A stretch of DNA of 64,000 bases from Curtobacterium sp. BH-2-1-1 (GCF_001806325.1 NZ_CP017580.1:3162001-3226000), one strand, 5' to 3'; positions 7,005 to 15,975 are shown, counted from the stretch's first letter. The notes: generated by a model from the sequence alone, not told the origin. Numbers and translations are program-made.

Positions 7005-8879
7005 TTAGACCGCCATGATGTGTTGGGACACAGCAGACCTGTCGTCGAGCTCGGCAGGCAGATTGTAGGTGCTTTCATCCGGAAGCGCCACCTGGACGAG
7101 CCCGTCGTCGTTCATCAGTACACTAAGGGCCTTCACCTTTTCTGTCATGCGCTCAGATACAACCTCGTCAATCGTACCTTTAGACACTAGGACGGTGAAA
7201 TTCGTGGTCGTCGAAGACGCCAAGCCTAAGCGATGGATTCGATCCTGGCTTTGAAGGAATTGCCCTGCATTGAAGGTGCGATCCAGGTAGATTGCGTAAT
7301 GGCACCAATGATGCAAGCTTATTCCCTCGCCGGCCGCCGCGGGATTCGCTAATAGAACCGAGCAAGAATCGTCGAACCGGAATCGCTCGAGCTCGTCGTC
7401 TCGGTTCTGCTCACCACTTTGAGCGCCTTCTCTCGTCGGAACGCCGCCGTGGACGATTGCGGGATTGTATTCTGCTAGAAGTTGCTGCAGAAGGCGGATA
7501 TTGCGTACAAAAGCGGACCAAACAAGCACCTTCCTTCCATCACGAGCGGCTTGGCGCACTTCATTGAGAACGTACTCGTACTTCCACGGCAACTCATACC
7601 GAGCGTAACTCGCAAGTAGCTGTTTGAGGGACTCGTTTCCCGCCAGCTCGAGCGGGCCGTGAGACACGCCGCTCTCGTCTGCCTCGTCCGACCCTGCTGT
7701 CAGAAGTGAAGGGTTGGTGGCCGCCTCGAGTAGATACATGGTTATTCGGCCAAGTCGACGTAAGTCTCGCTCGGACTGTCGCTCTAGCTGGAAGCTCCCC
7801 CGGTACTCACCGAGCAGGGATGCGTAAATCGCTGCCTGAATCGGCCCCGGATCACGACGTTCGACGTGCCATTCTGGATCAGGGATTTCCAGTGCCGCTT
7901 TGGTCGTGCGTACGAAGAATTGACGAACGGCCATGCTAGTGTCGCGAACCACATCTTCGTCTCGCGACCTCGCTTCTTCGTAGGCCGCAGGCGGGAGAAT
8001 CTGATGATCCTGTCCGGGATACAAGAACCGAATCGGAGCGATCAAGTCAGATGCGCCTTGTGGCGCCGGAGTTCCCGTCAGAACATCCCGACGATGAGCG
8101 GTATAGGCAAGGTCTATGACGGCGCGGCCGTGGACACCGCTAGACCCTCGCTTGATCCGGTGTGCTTCGTCGAGGATAACTTGAGTGCGAGTCGAGCCGA
8201 CGAAACTTCTAATTCTCTCGTAGTCGGAAGCTACCCGATTGTAGTTGCTCAGAAGTAGATCGGTGTCGACAGGGATGATTCCGGAGGTGCCCTGGTGAAT
8301 CTCGATTTTTGGCGCAGGGAACATTGAGTCAGCACTATCCATTCGCCAAGCCTCAAAAGAAGATAGTGGCCCGATAACGAGGAGCTTAGCGACTGTTCCG
8401 CGAGCCCGCTGAATAGCGAAATTCGCGAGAGCCACTGTGGTCTTACCGGCTCCGGGCACAGAAAAATCCGCCCCGTGAGGAAGGGAAAGAAGCTTCGCGA
8501 GGTTGTCCAGTTGGAAGGATTTCAGCTTCCGCCTGAACCCTGCTGCCTCAAGCTCAAGCGTGAGGCTTTCGACGTTCTCCTTGATCGCCCCCTGCCCAAC
8601 GGCTTCTCGCGCCCGACGATCAATAGACAGTCGTCGCAGATGAATCGCGAGCTGGTCATCAAACTCGAGCTCTTCCTTGTAAAGGCGCTTAGCATCACGT
8701 ACACCCGCCAGTCTGTCGAAGAAGACCTCAGCAAGGACCTCCATATTCAGACTATCGCCAGCCACGACGCCGCGGGAGAGTTCGGATTGGAGATGCGCCC
8801 ACGCACCCCTGTTCGCGTGTTCGCGTTGTCTCACTGCAACGATGGGGCGCGATCCGTTGAGTAGACTGAAGCTGATCAT
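7005..8879 (-). CDS. SNF2-like DEAH-box helicase/translocase of the island operon
   Basis: The 624-aa SF2 ATPase starts at the ATG at 8879, overlapping the stop of the ParB-like gene (ATGA). Visible motifs are Walker A in SVPGAGKTT (about 140-148), ILDEAH (235-240), LTGTPAPQ (motif III), an NPAAAGEGISLHHW stretch (motif V) and QSQDRIHRLG (motif VI, SNF2/Rad54 style). The first 110 residues have no recognised domain. Such proteins typically translocate on double-stranded DNA without unwinding it, as in type I restriction, DISARM and related systems. Its position between a DNA-binding-like and a nuclease-like protein fits a motor subunit. Confidence 0.85.
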   Translation of the reverse strand: MISFSLLNGSRPIVAVRQREHANRGAWAHLQSELSRGVVAGDSLNMEVLAEVFFDRLAGVRDAKRLYKEELEFDDQLAIHLRRLSIDRRAREAVGQGAIKENVESLTLELEAAGFRRKLKSFQLDNLAKLLSLPHGADFSVPGAGKTTVALANFAIQRARGTVAKLLVIGPLSSFEAWRMDSADSMFPAPKIEIHQGTSGIIPVDTDLLLSNYNRVASDYERIRSFVGSTRTQVILDEAHRIKRGSSGVHGRAVIDLAYTAHRRDVLTGTPAPQGASDLIAPIRFLYPGQDHQILPPAAYEEARSRDEDVVRDTSMAVRQFFVRTTKAALEIPDPEWHVERRDPGPIQAAIYASLLGEYRGSFQLERQSERDLRRLGRITMYLLEAATNPSLLTAGSDEADESGVSHGPLELAGNESLKQLLASYARYELPWKYEYVLNEVRQAARDGRKVLVWSAFVRNIRLLQQLLAEYNPAIVHGGVPTREGAQSGEQNRDDELERFRFDDSCSVLLANPAAAGEGISLHHWCHYAIYLDRTFNAGQFLQSQDRIHRLGLASSTTTNFTVLVSKGTIDEVVSERMTEKVKALSVLMNDDGLVQVALPDESTYNLPAELDDRSAVSQHIMAV

Positions 8880-10186
8880 TCTTTGCCAGTGTAGTAGGAA
8901 GCTATCAGTTTTTTCAAAGTGCTAACTCGTTGCTCCATCGCTGGCTCGTCAAAACCTTCGAATGCGCGGGCCCTCCGAAGCGCTGACAACGCTCGTTCAA
9001 ATTCTGTAATAGCTTTGTCCGCCCGCGCGATGGGGTCCATCTGGGTGCGTTGATCGCGCGCGTCTTCCTCGGCTTCGGCGGCAGCAGCATCGACTGCCCC
9101 CCGGACCGTTTCCAGTAGCTGTCGCACCTCGATAGTTTCCCCGGTAGGAAGGGAGATTACGTCCTCCGATGAGCGAGTTGCGAGCGTGCGGAGCATCGTC
9201 TCGATTGGTCGAGGCGCTTGTGATTCGCCAAGAACATCGTCGAGGGGGTCAGTTCCTATGGTCTCGTCGGCGGCATCATCGACCATCAACGCTGCGATTT
9301 CCGGAGTCCGGCTCAGTTCGTTTTCCACTAAGGACTCTGCGTCCGCACGACGCAGGTGTCGCAGGCGCCGATACTGAACATTTGCGAGTGTTCCGAGGAA
9401 GTATACGGATCGGACGGCCTCGGCCTCGGCATTCTGCTTACCACGAATATGTTTTGTTAGCTCGTCAAAAGCGGACTCATTCTCATTGAATTCAAGCAGC
9501 TGTTTCGAGCCACCAGAGATTGCAACGAGCTGATGAACTTGTTGAAGCTTCTCATATTGGGTCCGCACATCGTTCAACTCGCGATGCATTCGATTTGCTA
9601 CTCGTGCGAAATCTCGATTTTCGCGTTCATAAAGCTCCTCGATGAGAAGAGCCTCGTTGATCCATCCGTACCCCTGCTTGAAATCCCTGGCAATCTGGAG
9701 CTCGGTCTCGAGGTCGACGAGCTCATCGTTTGTTGCGTCACTGGGCAGCAATAGGCATTTCACATACTTTGCAGGAAGATGGTTATCCTGGAGGAAGAGG
9801 CTTCGAAGAGCTGCAGCTCGACGATTCCCATTAATCAGGATACCGTCAGCAGTGATTACGGCGGGTTCTTGCTGGCCACGGGCCGCAAGGTCGGATTTCA
9901 GTTCTTGGAAACCGTCTTGCGTTGAGAGGATTTCGAATTGGGCTTCTTGAGCTACGGGGCCAAGGGGATCTGTTCCGAACAGGTCCTCGTCGATCCTTGC
10001 GACGCGAGCCCGTTGCTCGGCTCTAGTCCGATGGTTAAGAGTCGAGAACCTAACCCATTCGACGTCGAGTTCTACAACATCGAGCCTCTTCTGAGCCCTC
10101 GGCCAGGCGGGGAGTTCTGCGTCCCCGACCCGCACCCGTGCCTGCAGGAAGTCAAATCGTTGTCCGTCGAGATATGCGTTTATCAA
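8876..10186 (-). CDS. ParB/Srx-like N-terminal domain protein of the island operon
   Basis: The 436-aa product starts at the TTG at 10186, 3 nt after the previous stop. The frame stays open upstream to 10310 but has no ATG or GTG there, and a GTG 17 codons further in is another option. Residues about 85-130 (FEILSTQDGFQELKSDLAARGQQEPAVITADGILINGNRRAAALRSL, split here by key blocks FQELKSDLAARGQQEP and ILINGNRRAAALRSL) match the ParB/sulfiredoxin-like fold, with ING-NRR as the ParB box II motif. The rest is alpha-helical and charged, with likely coiled coil near the C-terminus. ParB-like domains bind CTP or act as nucleases or ATPases in phosphorothioation-linked and other defence systems. It is not a partition gene: there is no ParA partner. 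Confidence 0.75.
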   Translation of the reverse strand: MINAYLDGQRFDFLQARVRVGDAELPAWPRAQKRLDVVELDVEWVRFSTLNHRTRAEQRARVARIDEDLFGTDPLGPVAQEAQFEILSTQDGFQELKSDLAARGQQEPAVITADGILINGNRRAAALRSLFLQDNHLPAKYVKCLLLPSDATNDELVDLETELQIARDFKQGYGWINEALLIEELYERENRDFARVANRMHRELNDVRTQYEKLQQVHQLVAISGGSKQLLEFNENESAFDELTKHIRGKQNAEAEAVRSVYFLGTLANVQYRRLRHLRRADAESLVENELSRTPEIAALMVDDAADETIGTDPLDDVLGESQAPRPIETMLRTLATRSSEDVISLPTGETIEVRQLLETVRGAVDAAAAEAEEDARDQRTQMDPIARADKAITEFERALSALRRARAFEGFDEPAMEQRVSTLKKLIASYYTGKE

Positions 10187-10188
10187 TT

Positions 10189-11040
10189 TCAGGTCCGATG
10201 TGTACTGGATAGGGCCGGGCCGGCGTTGTTTGAAATGACGGTGCTTATAGTTCCGTCGCTTCGTTGACGGAAGCCTATCTGGCTGGTGAATGAGGGTGTC
10301 GATGTCGCCTCAATAGAGAAGGCCGCTAGGAGCACGCGTGGGAAGTTTGGTCTCGCATTGCGCTCCCAGTTCCAGGATGCGGATTCTGCTTTCCTCGACG
10401 TGGGCATGGCCCAGACGCACGGGGGAGGAACCATTTGACCATCGATATCGATCGCTTGGGCCTGTTTTGGGCAAAGGCGCTCTTGAGTGCCACAAAGATC
10501 ATTGTGGAATACCACGCCCGACAGGGTGCCCGGAGAATCGCTAAAAAACCGGCGGCGTAAACGACTCACTCCACGAGCAACGTGTTCTCCGGGATGTGCT
10601 TTTTTGCTTGAGCAAAGCCACCAGAGGTAGGTCTCAATTGCCCACGAGGGCTCCTGCCAGAGAACACTGCTGTGTACGCCGTCAGGACAACCCTTTTGGA
10701 TGATCGCCACGCTTCCAAGCTGAGGAACCTCCAGGCGGTAGACCGTATCATTCCCGTACTGGGGGATTGTGAACGAATCTATGAGTCCCCGGCGCTGCAG
10801 TTCATAAAAGATGCTTGCCAAGAAATTTCTGCGGCGGCCATTATCTGCGCTCGTTCGGCCTCGTAGGGTTTCAATCGCTGCAGGAAGTGCCCGAGCGTAT
10901 TCGTCGGACGACAGGCCCGCTCGCGCGAGAGTCTCTTGATCTGTAGCCAACGTCTGCACGAGCTCGGCGACTCTGTCCACTACTGAGGCGGGTACATCTG
11001 ATGCATGCCTGCACGGTGCGGCTTCCGCAGCTTCGGTCAT
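10189..11040 (-). CDS. unknown 283-aa protein, first gene of the island operon
   Basis: The start is the ATG at 11040 (MTEAAEAAPC), preceded by a GGGAA-like ribosome site. I do not recognise the family. The C-terminal half is notable: ETYLWWL, RRRFFSDSPGTLSGVVFHND, LCGTQERLCPK, VPPPCVWAMP and a final SQIGFRQRSD region. The Cys residues in LCGT...LCPK...PPPC with the preceding His could bind a metal. It sits next to the methyltransferase gene and 3 nt before the ParB-like gene, so it could be a target-recognition or restriction subunit; that is inference from position only. Composition is island-like. Confidence 0.65.
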   Translation of the reverse strand: MTEAAEAAPCRHASDVPASVVDRVAELVQTLATDQETLARAGLSSDEYARALPAAIETLRGRTSADNGRRRNFLASIFYELQRRGLIDSFTIPQYGNDTVYRLEVPQLGSVAIIQKGCPDGVHSSVLWQEPSWAIETYLWWLCSSKKAHPGEHVARGVSRLRRRFFSDSPGTLSGVVFHNDLCGTQERLCPKQAQAIDIDGQMVPPPCVWAMPTSRKAESASWNWERNARPNFPRVLLAAFSIEATSTPSFTSQIGFRQRSDGTISTVISNNAGPALSSTHRT

Positions 11041-11146
11041 TCGGTCACTTCCCGGTACCTTGATGCCATGTGTCCCCCAAGCTGGGCACAAGTCGAGTGA
11101 TGCGTGCAGGCTTGATTACCTCGATGACCATACTTGCGGACGGATG

Positions 11147-11169
11147 CTTCGCGCGCAAGGCGCGCGAAG
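11147..11169. promoter_or_regulatory. perfect 10-bp-stem hairpin in the divergent intergenic region
   Basis: CTTCGCGCGC and GCGCGCGAAG flank an AAG loop. The element lies in the 239-bp gap between the divergent operon (start 11040) and the methyltransferase (start 11280). It has no T-tract, so it is more likely an operator, or a site acting in the leader of one transcript, than a terminator. Confidence 0.5.
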
Positions 11170-11267
11170 TGCTTCAACTCCGTGTAGCTCCGGGCGGAGG
11201 GTGGATGCTAGAGCGGAGGGGCACTGCGACCCGCCGTTTGTTGGCGTAGCGCGTCGGCGGCGTGGCG

Positions 11268-11273
11268 TAGGGT
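11268..11273 (+). promoter_or_regulatory. -10 box (TAGGGT) of the methyltransferase gene, leaderless pattern
   Basis: TAGGGT ends exactly 6 nt before the GTG start at 11280 and no Shine-Dalgarno precedes the start. No convincing -35 was found. Confidence 0.4.
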
Positions 11274-11279
11274 GGTTGG

Positions 11280-12383
11280 GTGGCGTCAGATCAGGAGAAC
11301 TCCCCGCAAGCGCTTGAGTTTTTCGCCGGCATTGGGCTTGCGCGCATTGGGCTTCAGCAAGCAGGGATCGGTGTTTCATGGGCGAATGATTATGAGCCTG
11401 CCAAACGTCAGATGTATGAGCGGCAGTTTGGAGCGGGCCACTTTCATTTAGGTGATGTCGGTAAGGTTGCCGCGGCTTCATTGCCGAAAAACACGGCACT
11501 TGCTTGGAGTTCTTCGCCGTGTACCGATCTTTCCTTGGCAGGTTCGCGGGGAGGCTTGTCATCCGGGGAGTCAAACGCGTTTTGGCAATTCATTCGCGTA
11601 TTAACCGACTTGGGCGTTGATCGTCCTGGAATGGTAGTTCTCGAGAATGTTGTCGGTCTCGGGACTTCCCATGGCGGTGATGACATTGCCGCTGCTATCC
11701 GCGCTTTCAACAACCTTGGGTATTCCGTTGACGTCCTTATGATCGACGCTAGAAGGTTCTTGCCCCATTCGCGACCGCGCCTGTTTATAGTTGGTTCAGT
11801 ATCGGTGCCCGTTTGTGTTGAAGAAGGAGAATCGGTCCTCCGGCCGAGCTGGTTGAATTGGATATACGCTGACCCTACTCTGCGTACGCATAGGATGCCA
11901 CTTCCGACTGTCCCCGACTTGCTATCTACCGGCTTTTCCGAACTAGTGAGCTCTTCGGCGGGTGCTGTGGTCGATTGGTGGAACCAGGAACGCATCTCGG
12001 CATTCGAGGACTCGCTATCTGCGATTCAACTTGAACGGATGATTCTTCTGCGCCAGCGTGAAGAAGTGGTTTATCGTACGGCGTATAGGAGGACACGCGG
12101 TGGTGTTGCAACCTGGGAGATGCGACCTGACGACATCGCTGGGTGCCTTCGGACGGCGCGTGGGGGGTCTTCGAAGCAGGCGGTCGTTGAGCTCGGCCGC
12201 GGAAGGATGAGAGTTCGTTGGATGACTCCGAAGGAATGCGCCGCTCTCATGGGGGCCTCGGAGTTCAACTTGGGTGATGCGCGAGTTAATCAGGCATTGT
12301 TCGCGTTTGGCGATGCGGTTGCGGTCCCGGTGGTTCGCTGGCTAGCTGAAAACTATCTCCGTCCCTTGATGACTAGTAATTGA
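11280..12383 (+). CDS. DNA (cytosine-5-)-methyltransferase
   Basis: The 367-aa enzyme transfers a methyl group from S-adenosylmethionine to cytosine in DNA. Motif I is LEFFAGIGLARIG (about residues 12-24), the catalytic Cys is C81 in SSPCTDLSLAG (motif IV), ENV is at 122-124 (motif VI), HSRPRLFIVG is motif VIII, and AFGDAVAVPVVRWLAENY is motif X. The target-recognition region is short (about 175-290), and the recognition site cannot be predicted. It is divergent from the four-gene operon at 6059-11040 and shares its low GC. It is probably the modification (self-marking) arm of that system; an orphan or phage-derived enzyme is the alternative. Confidence 0.92.
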   Translation: MASDQENSPQALEFFAGIGLARIGLQQAGIGVSWANDYEPAKRQMYERQFGAGHFHLGDVGKVAAASLPKNTALAWSSSPCTDLSLAGSRGGLSSGESNAFWQFIRVLTDLGVDRPGMVVLENVVGLGTSHGGDDIAAAIRAFNNLGYSVDVLMIDARRFLPHSRPRLFIVGSVSVPVCVEEGESVLRPSWLNWIYADPTLRTHRMPLPTVPDLLSTGFSELVSSSAGAVVDWWNQERISAFEDSLSAIQLERMILLRQREEVVYRTAYRRTRGGVATWEMRPDDIAGCLRTARGGSSKQAVVELGRGRMRVRWMTPKECAALMGASEFNLGDARVNQALFAFGDAVAVPVVRWLAENYLRPLMTSN

Positions 12384-12612
12384 ATGGTATCCGGCTTAGC
12401 CGGCCGACTGTCGTGTTCCTCACTGGAGAACCGGTGCGGGCGAGCGGAGCTGCGGTCGAGCTTGCTCCCCATCGGCGTCGCGGCTTCCGCAGTACCTTCT
12501 CGCTTCCGCGAGCGCCGTCGCTCCGATTCCGGTCCGATTGTTGCCCGGCCCGGGAACGGAGGTGATTACGTGAGTCGGTCCTCGGGACACGACGGTGCGG
12601 CGGAACAGCGGA
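12384..12612. other. 229-bp intergenic stretch at the right edge of the island
   Basis: It lies between two convergent genes. A short hairpin (CCGGC-TTA-GCCGG) just after the methyltransferase stop may be a weak terminator. No coding potential or attachment-site repeat was found. Confidence 0.4.
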
Positions 12613-14121
12613 TCAGCGTAGATTCGTTCCCGTCCGTCCAGGCGGCATAAAGGCAACATCGAGAGATGCTCGCAGGGCCACGGTGTCATCGGTCGACGTC
12701 GCCGCCTGCGCCTCGAGATCAGCCCGCACCGACGCCGACACGCCAAAGAACATCGTCGCCACGAACCCCACGACGTACGCCACCACGAGCCCCGACCCGT
12801 ACCCGAGCAACGCCCAGCCGTAGCCGGAGGACCCGTTCAACAGCGGGATGAGCGACAGATCCGACGCCCCGATGGCGATCGCCCCCACGGAGTGCCCGAG
12901 CTGGTCGAACAGCCCGACGACCCCGCCACCGAACGCCCCACCGATGCACGCCGTGATGAACGGCCGCCCGAGGGGGAGCGTCACACCGTAGATCAGCGGC
13001 TCGCCGACCCCGAGGAACCCTGCCGGCAGCGCCCCGCGGATCGTCCGCACGAGCGGGGCGTTCGACCGGAACCGCACCCACAGTGCGATGCACGCACCGA
13101 TCTGCCCGGCACCGCCCATCGCCAGCACGGGCAGCAGCACGGTCCACCCGGTCTGCTCGATGAGCGTGGCGTGGATCGGGATGAGCCCCTGGTGCATCCC
13201 GGTCATGACGAGCGGCAGGAAGAGCCCGCCGAGGATGAACCCGGCGAAGGCCCCGCCGTTCGCGAGCAGCCACGTGGCAGCCGTACCGATGGCGACCGAG
13301 ACGACGCCGGCGACGGACATCAGGATGCCGAGCGTCACGGAGCCGGCGACGAGGATGGTGACGGTCGGCACGACGATGAGCGCGATGACGTCGGGCGTGA
13401 CCTTCCGCATGAAGCGCTCGACGTAGGCCGCGAGGATGCCGCCCGCCAGCGCTCCGAGCACACCGCCCTGCCCGGGCGCCAGGGTCTCACCGAACACGGT
13501 GACGTTCGCGACCCCGGCCGCGACGATGATGCCGCCGACGGCACCACCGAGGATGGGCGTCCCGCCGAACTCCTTCGCGGCGTTCATCCCGACGAACACG
13601 GCGAGCAGGGACAGGAACCCGGAGGACAGCACGCCGAGGAACGGCGTCGCCCCGGGCAGCCACCCGAGGTTCGTCAGGATGCCGTTGATCCCGGCGATGA
13701 GCCCACAGGCGATCAGCGCGGGGATGAGCGGGATGAAGATGGCCGAGATGCGACGGATGGCACGCATGGTGCGGCCGTCGGAACGGGCACGGGCGGATGC
13801 CTTGATCGACGCGCCCCGCGCCGCCAGCTCCTCGGGCGACACCGAAGCCGAGGACGCACCCGGAACAGGAGCATCACGCAAGGACTCGAGCGAATCAGCC
13901 ACCCGGTCCACCAACCCCGGCCCGAGCACGATCTGCAGGTTCGAGCCGGCCGCGATGGCGGCCATGACGCCCTCGGTGGCCTGGAGAGCGGGCAGATCCA
14001 CAGAGGAAGGAGAAGCCACCTCGACCCGCAGCCGGGTCATGCAGTTCTCCACGTCGGCGATGTTCGAGGACCCGCCGACGGTGTCGAGGATCTGTTGTGC
14101 GAGTTGCTGTGCATCGGTCAT
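12613..14121 (-). CDS. murP: PTS IIBC component, N-acetylmuramic acid type
   Basis: The 502-aa product is a fused EIIB-EIIC. The EIIB domain is residues 1-90 with the phosphorylated Cys in NIADVENCMTRLRV. The EIIC domain (about 120-480) has roughly ten membrane segments and the GVGEPLIYGVTLPLGRPF motif of the glucose/sucrose superfamily. It imports and phosphorylates a sugar at the membrane and needs EIIA from elsewhere, since none is fused. The gene follows murQ by 41 nt in the same operon, which points to N-acetylmuramic acid as substrate, giving MurNAc-6-phosphate for MurQ. Sequence alone would also allow another amino-sugar or beta-glucoside. Confidence 0.85.
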   Translation of the reverse strand: MTDAQQLAQQILDTVGGSSNIADVENCMTRLRVEVASPSSVDLPALQATEGVMAAIAAGSNLQIVLGPGLVDRVADSLESLRDAPVPGASSASVSPEELAARGASIKASARARSDGRTMRAIRRISAIFIPLIPALIACGLIAGINGILTNLGWLPGATPFLGVLSSGFLSLLAVFVGMNAAKEFGGTPILGGAVGGIIVAAGVANVTVFGETLAPGQGGVLGALAGGILAAYVERFMRKVTPDVIALIVVPTVTILVAGSVTLGILMSVAGVVSVAIGTAATWLLANGGAFAGFILGGLFLPLVMTGMHQGLIPIHATLIEQTGWTVLLPVLAMGGAGQIGACIALWVRFRSNAPLVRTIRGALPAGFLGVGEPLIYGVTLPLGRPFITACIGGAFGGGVVGLFDQLGHSVGAIAIGASDLSLIPLLNGSSGYGWALLGYGSGLVVAYVVGFVATMFFGVSASVRADLEAQAATSTDDTVALRASLDVAFMPPGRTGTNLR

Positions 14122-14162
14122 TGATGGTGCTCCTCGGGGGAAGGAAGGACGAACGAGAGAAA

Positions 14163-15077
14163 TCAGGAAAGGACGGCGCGCAGGGAACCGTCAGCAGCAG
14201 CGAGCCGAGAACGGACGACGGAAGCGGACGACCCGGTGAGGATCATCGCGATGGCCGTCTTGACCTCGCCGTCCGCGGCATCGAGGGCTGCGGCGACATC
14301 GGCCGGAGCAGCCCCGGTCACGTCCTGCACGAGCGAGAACGACCGTGCGACGAGCTTCTCGTTCGTCGCACGCACGTCGACCATCCGGTTGCCGTACGTC
14401 TTGTTGCTGCGCACCATCGCCAGCGTGGTGAGCATGTTGAGGACGAGCTTCTGTGCGGTCCCCGCCTTCAGGCGGGTCGACCCGGCGATGAACTCGGGAC
14501 CGACGACCACGTCGATGGCGATGTCGGCTTCCCGCCCCGCGGCCGAGTCGGGGTTGCACGCGACGGAGACGGACAGGGCGGACCTGCGCCGCGCCTCCAG
14601 GATGGCCGCGATGACGTAGGGCGTCCTGCCGGACGCGCTGATCCCGACGACCACGTCGTCGGCCGTCAGGCCGAGCGCGTCGAGGTCGCGGACGGCGGCT
14701 GCTTCGTCGTCCTCGGCGCCCTCGACGGCGGTGGTGAGGGCGACGGAACCGCCGGCGATGACGCCGACGACCTGCGAGGGGTCGGTGCCGAAGGTGGGCG
14801 GGCACTCGCTGGCGTCGAGGACGCCGAGCCGGCCCGGCGTGCCGGCGCCGACGTAGATCAGGCGGCCGCCGCGCGAGAACGCTGCGGCGATCGAGTCGGC
14901 AGCGAGGGCGATGGCCGGGAGGCACGGCTCGAGCGCCGCGGGCACGCTGCGGTCGAGCGCGTTCATGCGCTGGGCAGCCTCGAGGGTGGAGACGAGGTCG
15001 ATGTCGTCGAGGGACGAATCGGTGGCCTCGGTCGCGAGGTGCTGCAGCTCCTCGCGGAGGTCGTCGTGGTGGTGCAT
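14163..15077 (-). CDS. murQ: N-acetylmuramic acid 6-phosphate etherase
   Basis: The 304-aa SIS-domain lyase removes lactate from MurNAc-6-phosphate to give GlcNAc-6-phosphate in cell-wall recycling. It has GGRLIYVGAGTPGRLGVLDASE near residues 70-90 (key part YVGAGTPGRLGVLDASE), PPTFGTDP, GISASGRTPYVI and GSTRLKAGTAQKLVLNM, all typical of MurQ, and the usual length. The start is the ATG at 15077, 10 nt after the regulator stop. It is the middle gene of regulator-murQ-murP, so its expression should follow MurNAc availability. Confidence 0.95.
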   Translation of the reverse strand: MHHHDDLREELQHLATEATDSSLDDIDLVSTLEAAQRMNALDRSVPAALEPCLPAIALAADSIAAAFSRGGRLIYVGAGTPGRLGVLDASECPPTFGTDPSQVVGVIAGGSVALTTAVEGAEDDEAAAVRDLDALGLTADDVVVGISASGRTPYVIAAILEARRRSALSVSVACNPDSAAGREADIAIDVVVGPEFIAGSTRLKAGTAQKLVLNMLTTLAMVRSNKTYGNRMVDVRATNEKLVARSFSLVQDVTGAAPADVAAALDAADGEVKTAIAMILTGSSASVVRSRLAAADGSLRAVLS

Positions 15078-15087
15078 GGTGCTCGAT

Positions 15088-15975
15088 TCAGGAACGGTGG
15101 TGCGTGCGGACCGCGTGGCGGCTGCGCGCGAGGAGCGGGCGGGAGCGTTCGTCGGTGCGCTGGGCGACGACGATGAACAGGGCGTCGACGATGGCGAGCT
15201 GGCTCATCCGGCTGCCCATCGCGGCGGGGCGCAGATCGCTCTCGGCGCCGGCCACGCCCAGCAGGACGTGGTCGGTGTGGTGGGTCAGCGGCGAGGTGGC
15301 GTGGCCGGTGATCGCGACGACGGTGGCCTCGTGCATCTTGGCCTCGGTGGCCACCTCGAGCGCCTCGACCGTGGTGCCGGAGTGGCTCGTGATGACGAGG
15401 ACGTCCTTCGGGCCGAGGACGCTCGCGAGGGTCAGGGCGTTGTGCGGGTCGTCCGCGATCGAGCTCGCGATGCCGATGCGTTCGAGCTTGAGGTGGAGGT
15501 CGCGGGCGACGATGCCGCTCGCGCCGACGCCGTACAGGACGACCCGCCGGGCCTCGCTGATGCGGACCGCTGCGGCTTCGAGGGTGAACGGGTCGAGCGT
15601 GGCGCGCGTGTCGCTCATCACGGCGCGGACGTCCTCGGTGACCTTCGCGATCACGGTGGTGACGTCGTCGTCGACGCTGACGCCCGCGTGGATCTCGGTT
15701 TCGCGCCGCTCATGGATGCCCCGCTCGACGGCCCGGGTCATGCTGCGCTGGAGTGCGGCGAAGTTCGCGAACCCGAGGTGCTGGGCGAAGCGGGAGACGG
15801 TCGCGGGGGACACCCCGGCGCGGTCGGCGAGTTCGGCGGCGCTCGTGGTGGCCGCGGTGCCGGGGTCGTCGAGGACGGCATCGGCGATCGCGCGCATGCT
15901 CGTCGGCATCGAACCGGACTGGGTCCGGACGAGGGCGAACGCGTCGGCGCGGTCGGTACGGTCAGCGATCGTCAT
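15088..15975 (-). CDS. RpiR/MurR-type transcriptional regulator
   Basis: The RpiR architecture is clear: an N-terminal HTH (AAELADRAGVSPATVSRFAQHLGF, key block GVSPATVSRFAQHLGF) followed by a SIS sugar-phosphate-binding domain (VVLYGVGASGIVARDL, DVLVITSHSGTTVE). The chosen start is the ATG at 15975 (MTIADRTDR); ATGs at 15984 and 16020 are also in frame, so the N-terminus is uncertain by up to 15 residues. It leads the operon with murQ and murP. By analogy with MurR it probably senses MurNAc-6-phosphate and controls the operon. Confidence 0.9.
   Translation of the reverse strand: MTIADRTDRADAFALVRTQSGSMPTSMRAIADAVLDDPGTAATTSAAELADRAGVSPATVSRFAQHLGFANFAALQRSMTRAVERGIHERRETEIHAGVSVDDDVTTVIAKVTEDVRAVMSDTRATLDPFTLEAAAVRISEARRVVLYGVGASGIVARDLHLKLERIGIASSIADDPHNALTLASVLGPKDVLVITSHSGTTVEALEVATEAKMHEATVVAITGHATSPLTHHTDHVLLGVAGAESDLRPAAMGSRMSQLAIVDALFIVVAQRTDERSRPLLARSRHAVRTHHRS

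Noticed and set aside
8876..10186. Chromosome or plasmid partition ParB
   Set aside because: Only the N-terminal ParB-like fold is present; there is no ParA, no parS and no HTH domain. The context is a defence operon.
8876..10186. DGQR motif of SspE/DndB phosphorothioation proteins
   Set aside because: DGQRFDF near the N-terminus lacks the surrounding residues of that motif and no dnd or ssp genes are present.
6059..12383. DISARM or BREX system
   Set aside because: No DUF1998, PLD, PglZ or Lon-like genes; gene set and order differ.
12384..12612. Attachment site or integrase at the right edge
   Set aside because: No tRNA, integrase or direct repeat matching the left edge was found by eye; a computed search is needed to exclude one.
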